From positions 17,373,585-17,437,584 of the forward strand of contig JAKOON010000012.1 of assembly GCA_022577435.1 (NCBI GenBank): DNA of 64,000 nucleotides, in the 5' to 3' direction. Both the position numbers and the translations under genes were made by a program. Below the pieces are notes generated by a model that was given only the letters and a program-made list of their open reading frames with translations, made no database searches and was not told the DNA's origin. The stretch's first letter is position 1, and every line of letters begins with the position of its first letter. This document shows, one piece after another, positions 34,901 through 43,400 of this stretch. Source of the DNA: Embiotoca jacksoni. Its lineage: Eukaryota; Chordata; Actinopteri; Embiotocidae.

Positions 34901-35495
34901 TTACCTACTGAATGTTCTCATTGTCTGTCTCATTGTGATTTCTCTGGAGTCTTTTGAATTGATCTCTTTTCAGTAACTGAGGGAAACATGTTGACTGAGT
35001 GTTGTAATGCAGCCACACGTGCTTAACTCTGACGCAATAAAGAGCTTTAATCCTTCATGACGGTTCTACCTGTCTAATGCAAATTTACCACGAATGGATT
35101 TCTGACGAGTTTCATTTAGTCTTCATGTTGCCACCCGCTGCCTGAATAGATCTTCAGCTTCTGCTTTGTAGCACCTTGTTAAAATGTGAAACTGCTTCCT
35201 GCCAAAAGTAGGAGGAGAAAATGTCTCAGTGAAACAAACAAATGCATTTGTGGCTTTGCACTTTGCTCCTCAGTGTAGATTTGCTTCTGTAGAGTTTTTT
35301 ATGAAAGTCATGTTCAGTATTTTCTAATGGGGCAGTGTGTTTGGTGGGAGGGGGGGGAGGGAGGGAGGGGGGGGGGGGTGTTTCTGCATGTTTGTGTTGT
35401 GCAGTCTGCAGTGGAGAGTGATCAGTGCCGTGTTAATGTCGTGTCCACGCCTCTCTTTCAGGTCAACGTCCCCCTCCCGTCGTAGCAGACGCTGA
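28852..35495 (+). CDS. pnisr: PNN-interacting serine/arginine-rich protein (complete)
   Basis: SR-related nuclear-speckle protein that interacts with pinin and takes part in pre-mRNA splicing. Coding exons: 28852-28939, 29043-29219, 29766-30001, 30373-30535, 31640-31830, 32014-32154, 32271-32370, 32960-33013, 33388-33582, 33755-34874, 35462-35495; 832 residues (human about 805). The N-terminus (MWDQGGQPW…WMQSFQHQQD, then DWAALAQAWIAQ) is the family signature. Next come Pro/Gln-rich sequence, the RRTLPAWIREGLEKM helix, an acidic EMTEEEKEFQ block, a TEILLEVTNEEI helix, SESSDTDEEELRHRIR, and a long RS/RD/KE domain ending in KASRKHKSKSRSR. The ATG at 28852 is the family start. Reading past the last donor gives an 822-residue form ending at 34878. 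Confidence 0.97.
29043..29219 (+). CDS. pnisr: pnisr exon (DWAALAQAWIAQKE)
   Basis: It contains the conserved VDWAALAQAWIAQ helix and ends in the MWQP motif. The donor CAG|GTAGGT is followed 9 nt later by a 13-bp tandem repeat array. Confidence 0.96.
29220..29765 (+). other. pnisr: pnisr intron with minisatellite
   Basis: It starts with the 13-bp tandem array 29229-29311 nine bases after the exon. The rest is mildly GC-rich without recognised features. Confidence 0.8.
29229..29311. repeat. 13-bp minisatellite, 6.4 copies
   Basis: The unit GACCAAAGCCTGA is repeated perfectly six times plus GACCA. It lies directly after the donor of a pnisr exon and produces a repetitive antisense ORF (LWSQALVSGFGLR…) that is not a gene. 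Confidence 0.98.
29766..30001 (+). CDS. pnisr: pnisr exon, Pro-rich and EDSNSQDS motif
   Basis: It encodes WGMHGQPPPPPPPDPAWIPP and then PSEDSNSQDS, conserved with the human protein. It ends NQFDYQ|GTATGC in phase 0. Confidence 0.95.
30373..30535 (+). CDS. pnisr: pnisr exon (QYWQGPPQNRR)
   Basis: It encodes HGAASSFGPSPTGFHSQYWQ and then a basic RERPRSPIQLPVKPE segment, matching vertebrate PNISR. The acceptor is GTCTCTCCACAG; the donor is CTCG|GTGAGT. Confidence 0.94.
30536..31639 (+). other. pnisr: pnisr intron
   Basis: 1.1 kb, AT-rich, with an A13 run near 30938. No recognised element. Confidence 0.7.
31640..31830 (+). CDS. pnisr: pnisr exon (RRTLPAWIREGLEKM)
   Basis: Its highly conserved helix VKRRTLPAWIREGLEKM is followed by a charged coiled-coil-like stretch. 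It ends KSKF|GTAAGC. Confidence 0.96.
32014..32154 (+). CDS. pnisr: pnisr acidic exon
   Basis: A 141-nt phase 0/0 exon, very acidic (DSDDEGNEDNDEEEK), then VRSPSPPAEDSEPEMTEEEK. The SPSP sites are typical of SR-related proteins. Confidence 0.94.
32271..32370 (+). CDS. pnisr: pnisr exon (LLTEILLEVTNEEI)
   Basis: It encodes MIITKTLLTEILLEVTNEEI and HVARETHRKATR. This is the helical segment conserved in PNISR. The donor is CGAG|GTCTGC. Confidence 0.94.
32371..32959 (+). other. pnisr: pnisr intron with T-rich tract and candidate exon
   Basis: It contains the long T tract (about 32800-32835) that serves the candidate exon 32847-32914, and otherwise nothing recognised. Confidence 0.7.
32847..32914 (+). 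other. pnisr: Candidate cassette (poison) exon of pnisr
   Basis: 68 nt flanked by a very strong acceptor (T-rich tract at 32800-32835, then CACTGGCAG) and a good donor (GTATGT). It is open in the frame entering from exon 32271-32370. Inclusion shifts the frame and produces TGA at 33002-33004 in the next exon. Sequence-based inference only; no transcript evidence. Confidence 0.35.
32960..33013 (+). CDS. pnisr: pnisr 54-nt exon (APAKQLAQSSALASLTGL)
   Basis: The peptide matches human PNISR exactly over most of its length. The acceptor (GTGAATCAAAG) lacks a good pyrimidine tract, and the exon length is a multiple of three with symmetric phase, so skipping would keep the frame. The donor is CTCA|GTGAGT. 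Confidence 0.93.
33388..33582 (+). CDS. pnisr: pnisr exon (ESSDTDEEELRHRIR)
   Basis: It encodes GLGDYGSDESEDE, then RGSESSDTDEEELRHRIREK, and a Gln/Glu-rich coiled-coil stretch. The donor is CGCG|GTAAGA. Confidence 0.95.
33755..34874 (+). CDS. pnisr: pnisr RS-domain exon
   Basis: A 1,120-nt exon encoding polar, basic low-complexity sequence: a Ser-rich run, RS/SR repeats, DRDRDRARARD-type repeats, KE-rich runs and the conserved KASRKHKSKSRSR end. The donor AAG|GTAGTA at 34875 overlaps an in-frame TAG (34876-34878). Antisense and alternate-frame ORFs over this exon are by-products of its composition. Confidence 0.96.
35036..35041 (+). terminator. pnisr: Intronic polyadenylation signal in pnisr last intron
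   Basis: AATAAA lies about 160 nt after the alternative stop at 34876-34878 and inside the last intron. It is correctly placed to end an intron-retained short transcript. Confidence 0.4.
35339..35379. repeat. G-rich tract in pnisr last intron
   Basis: Runs of 8, 3, 3 and 12 G separated by single A, followed by TGTTTCTG. It has strong G-quadruplex potential on the transcribed RNA. Confidence 0.85.
35462..35495 (+). CDS. pnisr: pnisr terminal coding exon (RS tail)
   Basis: After the acceptor CTCTCTTTCAG, the spliced frame reads R-STSPSRRSRR and then TGA (35493-35495). An RS-type tail in the only open phase supports use of this splice. The alternative is a form ending at 34878. Confidence 0.75.
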
Positions 35496-35849
35496 GGAGC
35501 ACAGTTAACGTCCCGATCTGTGCACTTTACCATTTTAAATTCCATGAGTTGAACAGGCTTGTCTCATTATAGAGGCAGTTGTGTAGGTGAAAGCGCCCCC
35601 CACCCCCACCCCTCCTCCCCCACCCACACACACACACACACACCCTCCTCCACCCCCTCATACATTTCTGTCATTGTAAATATGATGTTATTTTTAAAGT
35701 GTGACTGAAGAACAAGGCATTTTTGAATGGTAGGAGTTTTCATTTGTATCATTATCCAAAGTTTAATAAGACACTAAAAGCTCCAGTTGTATCATTTTAA
35801 ATCGTAACAGGATTAACATTTTTTTTCCAAATATTATTGTAAGATGTCC

Positions 35850-35855
35850 AATAAA
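35850..35855 (+). terminator. pnisr: pnisr polyadenylation signal
   Basis: AATAAA in CCAATAAAACTG, followed by a GT-rich stretch (GTTTGTTCC), about 355 nt after the spliced stop codon. Confidence 0.7.
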
Positions 35856-35869
35856 ACTGTTTGTTCCTT

Positions 35870-36690
35870 GCAAGGCCTCACTAGCTCTCTGATTTTATTG
35901 CCCAAGGTATCAGCACATTGTTTCTTAATACTTAAAGGAAACATTATTATTATTATTATTATTTTTTATTTATTGAAAAAGAAAAGTTCTGTTTAATATG
36001 CCTCAAAGTTATTAGCCTGCAATAACTGAGTACACGACAGCCACAAACACCGATGAAATCAAATGAGTAAATTAAAAAACAAGTGAGTGAACATTATATA
36101 ACTTAACTGCTGGATTAATTAGAGGTAACCGATACTCATCCACCAAGAAGTGAGTCTTTAGTGTAACTAGGCTACTATTGGGTATAATGTCACTTTGATG
36201 TCTTAGAAATTGGTTGTTAATAAGAATAAACTTTGTGTACAGCACCTTCAATACATACAATGAAGCTCCAAGTGTTACAGGAGAAGGTGAAAACAAAAAT
36301 TGCACAAATTAAATGAAAAGATGAAAGTTGTGGTTTGTGACACTTCACCTTGCATCCAACACCTGCCTTTCAAAATGAAGGGTGATGGAGAAACGCACGA
36401 GCGCGTCCTAAATAACAAACTGGCAAAATACAGACGAAAATCAATAGCTGCAGCAAAGGGGTCACGAGGGAAGACTAACTATGGAGTGGGTGGATGGGAG
36501 GATTAAGGGAGGAAATAAACAAGAGCAGGTTTTAAATACTAGAGAACAGTACAGTTCACTTTTTACAGGAGGAATTTTTTTTTTAATTTTTTTTTTTTAT
36601 CAGAAACTGTCGAGTTAGTGCTTGTTAGTTTCAGGACATACAAGAATGGAAATAAATGGACCATTAGAATAAATCCTGATCTCGCTGGTT
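35870..36690. other. pnisr-coq3 intergenic spacer
   Basis: Short AT-rich spacer with an ATT repeat (about 35944-35963) and a T-rich run (36569-36600). No gene seen. Confidence 0.7.
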
Positions 36691-36871
36691 CTGTAGGAGT
36701 TCTCTATGTCCGGTAGGTGGCAGCAGAGCGACTCTAAAGAACGACGGCTGCAGCTAAACAACCCGGAGAAGAAGAAGAAGAAGAAGAAGAAGAACCACGG
36801 GTTTCGTCGTAGAAGAAGAAAACCGTGTGGGTCAAACAGGTTCCTGTCCCGCAGCGGAGCGGCGCTGCGAC
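36690..36871 (+). promoter_or_regulatory. coq3: coq3 promoter / 5' UTR region
   Basis: A GC-rich transition with a (GAA)n tract at 36767-36793 directly before exon 1. An ATG at 36706 opens a frame that overlaps the coq3 start (to 36921). The TSS is not determinable from sequence alone. Confidence 0.45.
36767..36793. repeat. (GAA)9 microsatellite upstream of coq3
   Basis: A trinucleotide run about 80 bp before the coq3 ATG, possibly within the 5' UTR. Confidence 0.95.
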
Positions 36872-37044
36872 ATGTACTCCAACAAGTTTGGCCGCATCAT
36901 GTTCGGGCTGTGCTGCCGTAACCCGGCCGCAGTCTACGGTGTGGTCCAGAGGGCGGCGGGTCGGAGCGGGTCCAGCTGGACTGCGGTGTGTAAACAGCGG
37001 ACACTGCGGAGGAGCGCCGGTCCGGAGGTGGAGCGACGACACGG
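36872..37044 (+). CDS. coq3: coq3 exon 1, mitochondrial presequence
   Basis: It encodes MYSNKFGRIMFGLCCRNPAA and an Arg-rich stretch. I chose the donor ACGG|GTAGCT because it gives phase 2 and joins to RHG-ARSASQSTVD, resembling the human ARLYSTSQTTVD join. Other GT sites exist, so the exon end is less sure than the rest. Confidence 0.75.
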
Positions 37045-37406
37045 GTAGCTACACGAGCAAGGAGCCCCTCGGGTGGCGGTACCCGCCCGGCCCTCAGCGC
37101 CCTGTGGCGGGGTTAACAGGGTCTGGGAGCCGCGGGGTTACTGCGGGCGTCAGAAGGCAGCATTTATGACAACTAACAAAGTTTAAACCCGAATTGGTCA
37201 AATAAACATGCTTCGACATGTGTTCCAGTGAACGGCCCCAACAACAGATGTTATCAATCAGAACATGCACATGTGGCTGCAGCTGTTCTGATTGAGAACA
37301 TCTGTTGTTGGGGCCGTTCACTGGAACACATGTCGAAGACCACATACAGATGAATTATAAACAAGATCCCTGTACAGACAAGTGACAAACTAAAGAAAAA
37401 CCTTGG

Positions 37407-37450
<44 letters not shown>

Positions 37451-40400
37451 AAAAAAAGCACAGGTCTATTAATGATGGCTCGGCCTCATTAAGTGTCTCA
37501 GTGAACTAATATGCACAGAAGCAGGACCTCCTCTAAATGGGATGCAGCCTCCGTTAATACACACACACGCTTTACCTACAAATTCAGGTCAAAAACTCTG
37601 TTGTGAAAAAGGTCTGCAGTGTTTCCGTAGGAGCATTTACATATCTTTGGGAAAGACATTATTATATTTGGTGATCGTGATGCTTTGGAACCAGATGTGA
37701 GGGAAAGTAAAGGTGCAACACTTCCTCAGGGGACTGAGATGTCAGGATCACACTTCAACCCCTCAGGATGAACGTGAGTTTAGCGTTTACTGGTGCAAAA
37801 ACCAAATTCAGGCAAAGACACTGTACTGAAGAGATGCGGAGAAAAAGTTATATGATCAGATGAGTCTTCCTTCATCATATTCTCGACAAGTGGGCGGTTG
37901 CATGTCGGGTGTACACCAAGAGGACGGCACAGGCCTGGATGACCCCTTCAGTGAGAGGATCTGGTCTCTGTTATGCTGTAAGAGGTGTTTTTCTGCCATT
38001 GTTCTGGTCCCCTTAGAAGGAGGGATCAATGCAAATCAATCCAAAAGTGTTCTGACTGATCGCTTTTATCCTGTGATGAAACATTTCCATCCTGATGACA
38101 GTGCATCTATCCATAGGGTGTGAAGGGGCACTGAATGGTTGCAGTATGAAAATGATGAGAATCATAAATCAAGGTGCTGATTTATATGAATGGACATGTT
38201 GGAGACTAATCTGTGTTGCTCTTGAACTGCACTGGGACATGCTGAGAGATGTTCTGACTATTTTGTCTCTTTCCATTTCAGTGAATTGTGTGACAAATTA
38301 TTCTGAATGACAATTTAAATAAATGAACACCTCTCAATAACATAAAATAACAACTGAACAGTATCATCTTTATGAAGGGAGGATCAGTTGCTGGACTGTT
38401 GTATTTCACTCAATGCGTCACCTGTCAGTGGGTTTAATGTCATGGCTGATCGATGTATGTATCAAACTATAATCTATTCTAAACAAGTTATAGATATATT
38501 TTAAACAGTATTTAAAGAAACTACTTCAGTGAAGAACTTCAGTTATGGATAAGTACAAAAAAAAAAAATCTAACCAACATCATAAAACATTTTTTCACCT
38601 GTCAGTAAAATTCAAAAGCAGCGCAAACTCCATCCTCCAAACTCACCCAACAGAATCCACTCTAACACAGTTTCACCTTGATGGAAGGAGGATTTAAAGC
38701 AGGACTGTTGCATTAAACTGCATTCGTTTGAGCGAGCTGTTTCCTACGAACTAGGAACTGAGTGAAAATCAAATAACTTCACACATTTCTTCCAAAAGTC
38801 CCATTCAAATGTCAGTAATGGAGACATTTTGTTGATTTCATTTTTAATGAATTGACTGAGTCTAACCGTGTGAATGAGTTTTCAGTCTCATGTCCAAAGA
38901 CAGACAGCAGACCTGCTTCAACAAACGCTTGAATTCAGCAGGATTTTTCCCTCCAACTGTGGCTCGTGGGTTTCTGCTCTACAATATCATACGCTTCTGT
39001 TGAAAGGATCTCACGATGTTAAATTCTCTCAGTCGGCTTTTGTCGCGATTTCGCGCGACATGAATACAATTCAATTTCAAAAATTGAATATAAAAGAGTA
39101 AAAAATGCACAATAGAGTGATATATTTGACTGATTAAATTAAAATTGTTGTAAATGCTCTGTTAATTAACTATGTCATTATATTTACTGAATGGACTTTA
39201 AAATGCGTGCAGCAGTTAAACAACCAGTTTCACTGTGCGTAGTTTGTCCCCTTTGTTAAAGCTTGTCAGTTAGGCATGGCTGCTTATGTTGGAATTTATT
39301 TTCATTTACTGTTGTAAATATTTGAATCTCTTTCCACGTGCAGTGCACGGTCAGCCTCCCAGTCCACAGTGGACCCCGATGAGGTGAGGAGGTTCCAGTC
39401 GCTGGCCGGCAAGTGGTGGGATGAGCAGGGAGAATTTGCAGCTCTTCACGCCATGAACGACCTGAGGGTGCCTTTTATACGGTGAGTGTTTGTGCAGGAC
39501 GTGCGTCTCGGTCGTGTTTTTGCAAAGCCAAGATGTGACGCCTGAGTCGCTGTCGACGAAGCTGATTGATCAGCTGAGGCGTCAACAAATGACCCGCAGG
39601 AGACGCGGCTGTGTGGCGTTGTCGAGCAGCGAACACATCAGAGGTACACCGAAGTAACGGAAACAGAGAGTGAAAGGTTTCCTCCGTACATCAGCCCGTT
39701 TGCAGCCGACAGCGTCTCAGCGGCCGCGGCGCTGCATATCTGCACGTTCTCGGGGCTGCAGCTGTTTTGATTGATGAGATCTGTTGTTGGGGCCCTCCGC
39801 TGTAATCAGGACAGCGCCCATCCAGCCAAGGGCCCGTCGCTGCTGCCCCCCCCCCCTCTCCTCTGTGGTCCTGTTGGTGGTGGTGATGATGATGATGATG
39901 ATGATGGTGATGATGGTGATGTGTGTCTGTGGTGACAGTGTGACAGATCGAGTGCCACTGGATGTCTGAGTGAGGCTGATTCGCCTGATAAGTCTCTGCC
40001 CTCAGGCAGCGTCTAAATGAGACGCAGCAGCGCCGCCGCTGTTGCTGGGATACACTGAATCCTGCTGTGGTGATTTATTTCCTTTATTGTTTCAGTTAAT
40101 CTCTGATGCACTTCAGTTCAATGATATTTAAATGCAGCACACAGACTTTTGATTTCTCAGTCGACAGATGCTTTGTGTGCAAGACGAGTGATACAATAGA
40201 TCATTTCTGATTTATCTTCATTTTCACAGTTTAAATGATCAAAACTTAAAATGCTGTATTCCTGATTTGGCCTGAAGATATAACACAATACAACAACATG
40301 AAAATGTGTCTTAAATTAGATGAAACTCGGACAGTAAGCTAGTCAGAGCATCATCATCGTAAATGTTCTTTGTCGCATATTAAAATGCTTATTATCAGTT

Positions 40401-43400
40401 ACTATTTTTAATTTTTAATCTAAACAGGATATGCAATTATCATGTCCTTTTTTTTTTTATAAGAACATATAAATTGAAATGAGCCAAACATTTTTAGACT
40501 TTTTGGACTACTGAAATCAAATTTTTTTTAATTTAATATTTAGTTTTACCAGAGTATGATTTTAAGATCATACAATCAAAAAAGGCGACATTTGAAGAAA
40601 CAGATCCAAATCTTAATACAATGTAAAATACACTGAGCTTGCCATCAGAAATTTTTTGTTTTGATTTTGTTTTTGCCAAATATAATTTTAAATGAAAGAG
40701 AATTTCTTCCTTTTTTTTTTTTTTTTTTTTTTCAACCAAACCAGCGGCCTGATAGTTAAATCCGTGATAACGAAGGTCACGTGCTGATGGCTGAATCTTT
40801 GACTCTGATGACGCTTAAGTAGCTTTTGTCGGCCTGTTTCTGCATCGTGGGGGCGTGAGGAGGTAGTTAGGTGGACGCATGAATGCTCGCGCACCGCTGC
40901 AGAGCTTTTAATGAGGATGACGCATAACCAGATCTTCTCCTGTTCTGCATGTTTCCTGCCCGAGGCGGACGGCTGTCAGGCAGCGTGTGAGGGAGGGATG
41001 GAAGGAACAGAGGATAATTCATGGTTGTGAGCAGGCTGACACTGTAGCTCGGGGTGATTTGGGGCACGTTGTGACAGTGGATGCTCTAAGAAAACGTGGA
41101 GACTCCCAAACTGCTCTTTATGTCGAACTGTGGAGGTTTACGACCTCGTATCTGCCCACGGTCTTTTCTCGGTGAGAGTTAAGCCTGTGACTGTGACAGC
41201 ACGGATGAATGCTGGAGAGTATCAGGAAGACATTTTAATTTGAAATTTTGACTGCTCATTTACCTGCACAGGGATAATCTGCTGAACGTGCACAGAGCGC
41301 GGCATCCCGGGAAACCACTGGCAGGACTGAGAATCCTGGATGTCGGCTGTGGAGGAGGCCTGCTCACAGAGGTGAATGTGTGCATGTGTGTGAGAAAGAT
41401 ACAAACAGGGCGAACAAGGTCAGACGTTCAACAGTGTCTTGCCTGCTGTATATTATCCGTCCGGTCCCAATTGTTTGAATTGCCACCTTTCACTTCACAT
41501 TGATCTTTTCTTTCCCGTTTCAGATTTGTACATTTGTGCTTTCAGTGCGTTTTCAGTCCTCTCGCATGCACACATCACGGTGCCTGAACAAACATTTGAC
41601 CGTCAGCCCGGTTCTCGGTCTGCTTTGACGTGACTGGTCGCAGCGGGGTGGATCGGACAGTCGGTCGTTTACACTTGTTTATGTGTTTGTTAGCGTTGAT
41701 AGGTGGGCAGCCGGGACGGACCTTTCATTTGAACTGAGGACATACCAGCTGCACTACGTGATCTGGGAAGACAAAATCGGGTCCTGTACTTATGTGGCTC
41801 TGTCACACAGGCTGTCGCACCGAGACACAGACAGTCACAGTAAAACCGCCAGAACGTGTCTGTTAGGATCGGGACTGTTGTTGTATGTCTGCGCGGCTTG
41901 TCTTTATAAGTCCTTCCATCAGAAGGGATCATCTGTGGGAGGACGGATGTCCCCCTCTGGGCAAAGAAATGCAGCTCTCCAAACAGGCGTGTATGTTTAG
42001 CTTTTGTCCAGAGGAGGGCGCCATAGTTCGATTAATGTTTCATTAATCAACCGTCATCAAAACGTTGTATATTCACAGCCTATTTAGTACCTTTACACAT
42101 TATTTTGAAAGTCTAGCATGGCACGAGACTAAAAGCAATGTTTAGTGCAATTTGTAAGGAGTGAAGTTTCTGCTGAGATGTTACGGCGGTGAATGATGGA
42201 GGTCGGGTCATATCTGCAGACCGTTGTCAGGGATGGTTTGGGACGCAGGGTTGACTAGTACTGCTGTGTGTTTATATCTGTCTCATACAGATATGTACAG
42301 TGGGGATATAAATGCTTGTTTTGTATTTCATTACTGGGATGAAGTTATTTTGGGAAAATCTCTTGCAGCACATTGGAACATTTTTGATACAGTCTTCAAC
42401 ATTGATGTTCTGCAAGGTGGCGTAAACCAGTGAAGAGGTGATTTGACTTTGTTGTCATGGACTATTGGTGAAGGCAATAAACAGAAGTAAATGAAAGCTA
42501 CTTCGAAGACAATAGTGACCCAACTTTGGGGGCCCAAATCTGCACCCCAATGACTTTAATACAAGTCTTGTAAAGATCCCAGTCAACATGACTTTGTTCC
42601 AACAAATATAATCATTAAAGTGCATCTCAAACACAAGTAGACAGCCGTCTCATACACACAAATGTGGTTTATTCTTAAATAATATACTGAAGTCAGCATG
42701 TTACCAGTGTTTTTTTTTCTCATTGGGGGACAAATGCTGCCAGTGCTTTGGTCCAAGAGTTGATCCTGAGATGCATCTTGGATGTGAGATGAACTGTTGT
42801 GTTTTGACATGATTACATTTGAGTAACGGAGTAAAATGTTGAACTGGGAGAGTGACAAGTTGCAAACAACCTCTTTATTACAGAGAGCAGAAGGGTTTAT
42901 GGGTAATGTAGTCTGAGGACCAGCAGCGGCATTAATGTGATGACTGCTGTCTTATTTGTTAAACGCAATCTAACCAATGTGATGTGATAACTTGAATAAT
43001 AATACTGTATTGGTCTGTGTTGTTTAAAAGCGTTTGATGTGCTGTGCAGCCGATCCAGTCCTGACTGTCCTCCTCCTCCGTCTCCAGCCTCTGGGTCGGC
43101 TGGGAGCTAACATGTTGGGCGTAGATCCGGTAGAGGACAGCATCGGCACCGCCCAGCTGCATTGCTCCTACGATCCGGACCTCCGTGACCGGGTGTCCTA
43201 CCGGACCGTCACCCTGGAGGAGCTCTCAGCGGAGGGCGAGGGAGAGCCGGGGGGGCAGAGAGCCGCCCTGTTCGACGCGGTCGTGGCGTCCGAGGTCGTG
43301 GAGCATCTGGCCGACCTGGAAACGTTCGCCTTCTGCTGCAGCCACGTGCTGAAGGTGTGTCTCCTTACAGTGTGTGTCGGTTTTCTTTCCCTCCAGCTGT

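Larger units (their letters stand above)
34875..35461 (+). other. pnisr: pnisr last intron / alternative 3' UTR
   Basis: The donor GTAGTA carries an in-frame TAG. It includes AATAAA at 35036 and a G-rich run (35339-35379). If retained it is the 3' UTR of the short form. Confidence 0.65.
37045..39343 (+). other. coq3: coq3 intron 1
   Basis: It holds a perfect-looking hairpin (37211-37338), a CA run (37408-37447) and a Tc1 relic (37840-38290). Confidence 0.8.
39482..41271 (+). other. coq3: coq3 intron 2
   Basis: A GC-richer 5' part (39520-40070) contains the copy related to the intron 1 hairpin and a GAT repeat. The rest is AT-rich with a T22 run at 40711-40732. Confidence 0.7.

Noticed and set aside
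36827..36871. Starting coq3 at a GTG upstream of the ATG
   Set aside because: The ATG at 36872 has acceptable context and begins an Arg/Ser-rich presequence. Non-ATG initiation is unnecessary.
37211..37338. The hairpin as a microRNA precursor
   Set aside because: The stem is longer and more perfect than typical vertebrate pre-miRNAs, and I recognise no known miRNA. Kept only as an inverted repeat.
42583..42858. Antisense 91-codon ORF in coq3 intron 3
   Set aside because: No recognisable motif and AT-rich composition typical of the intron.
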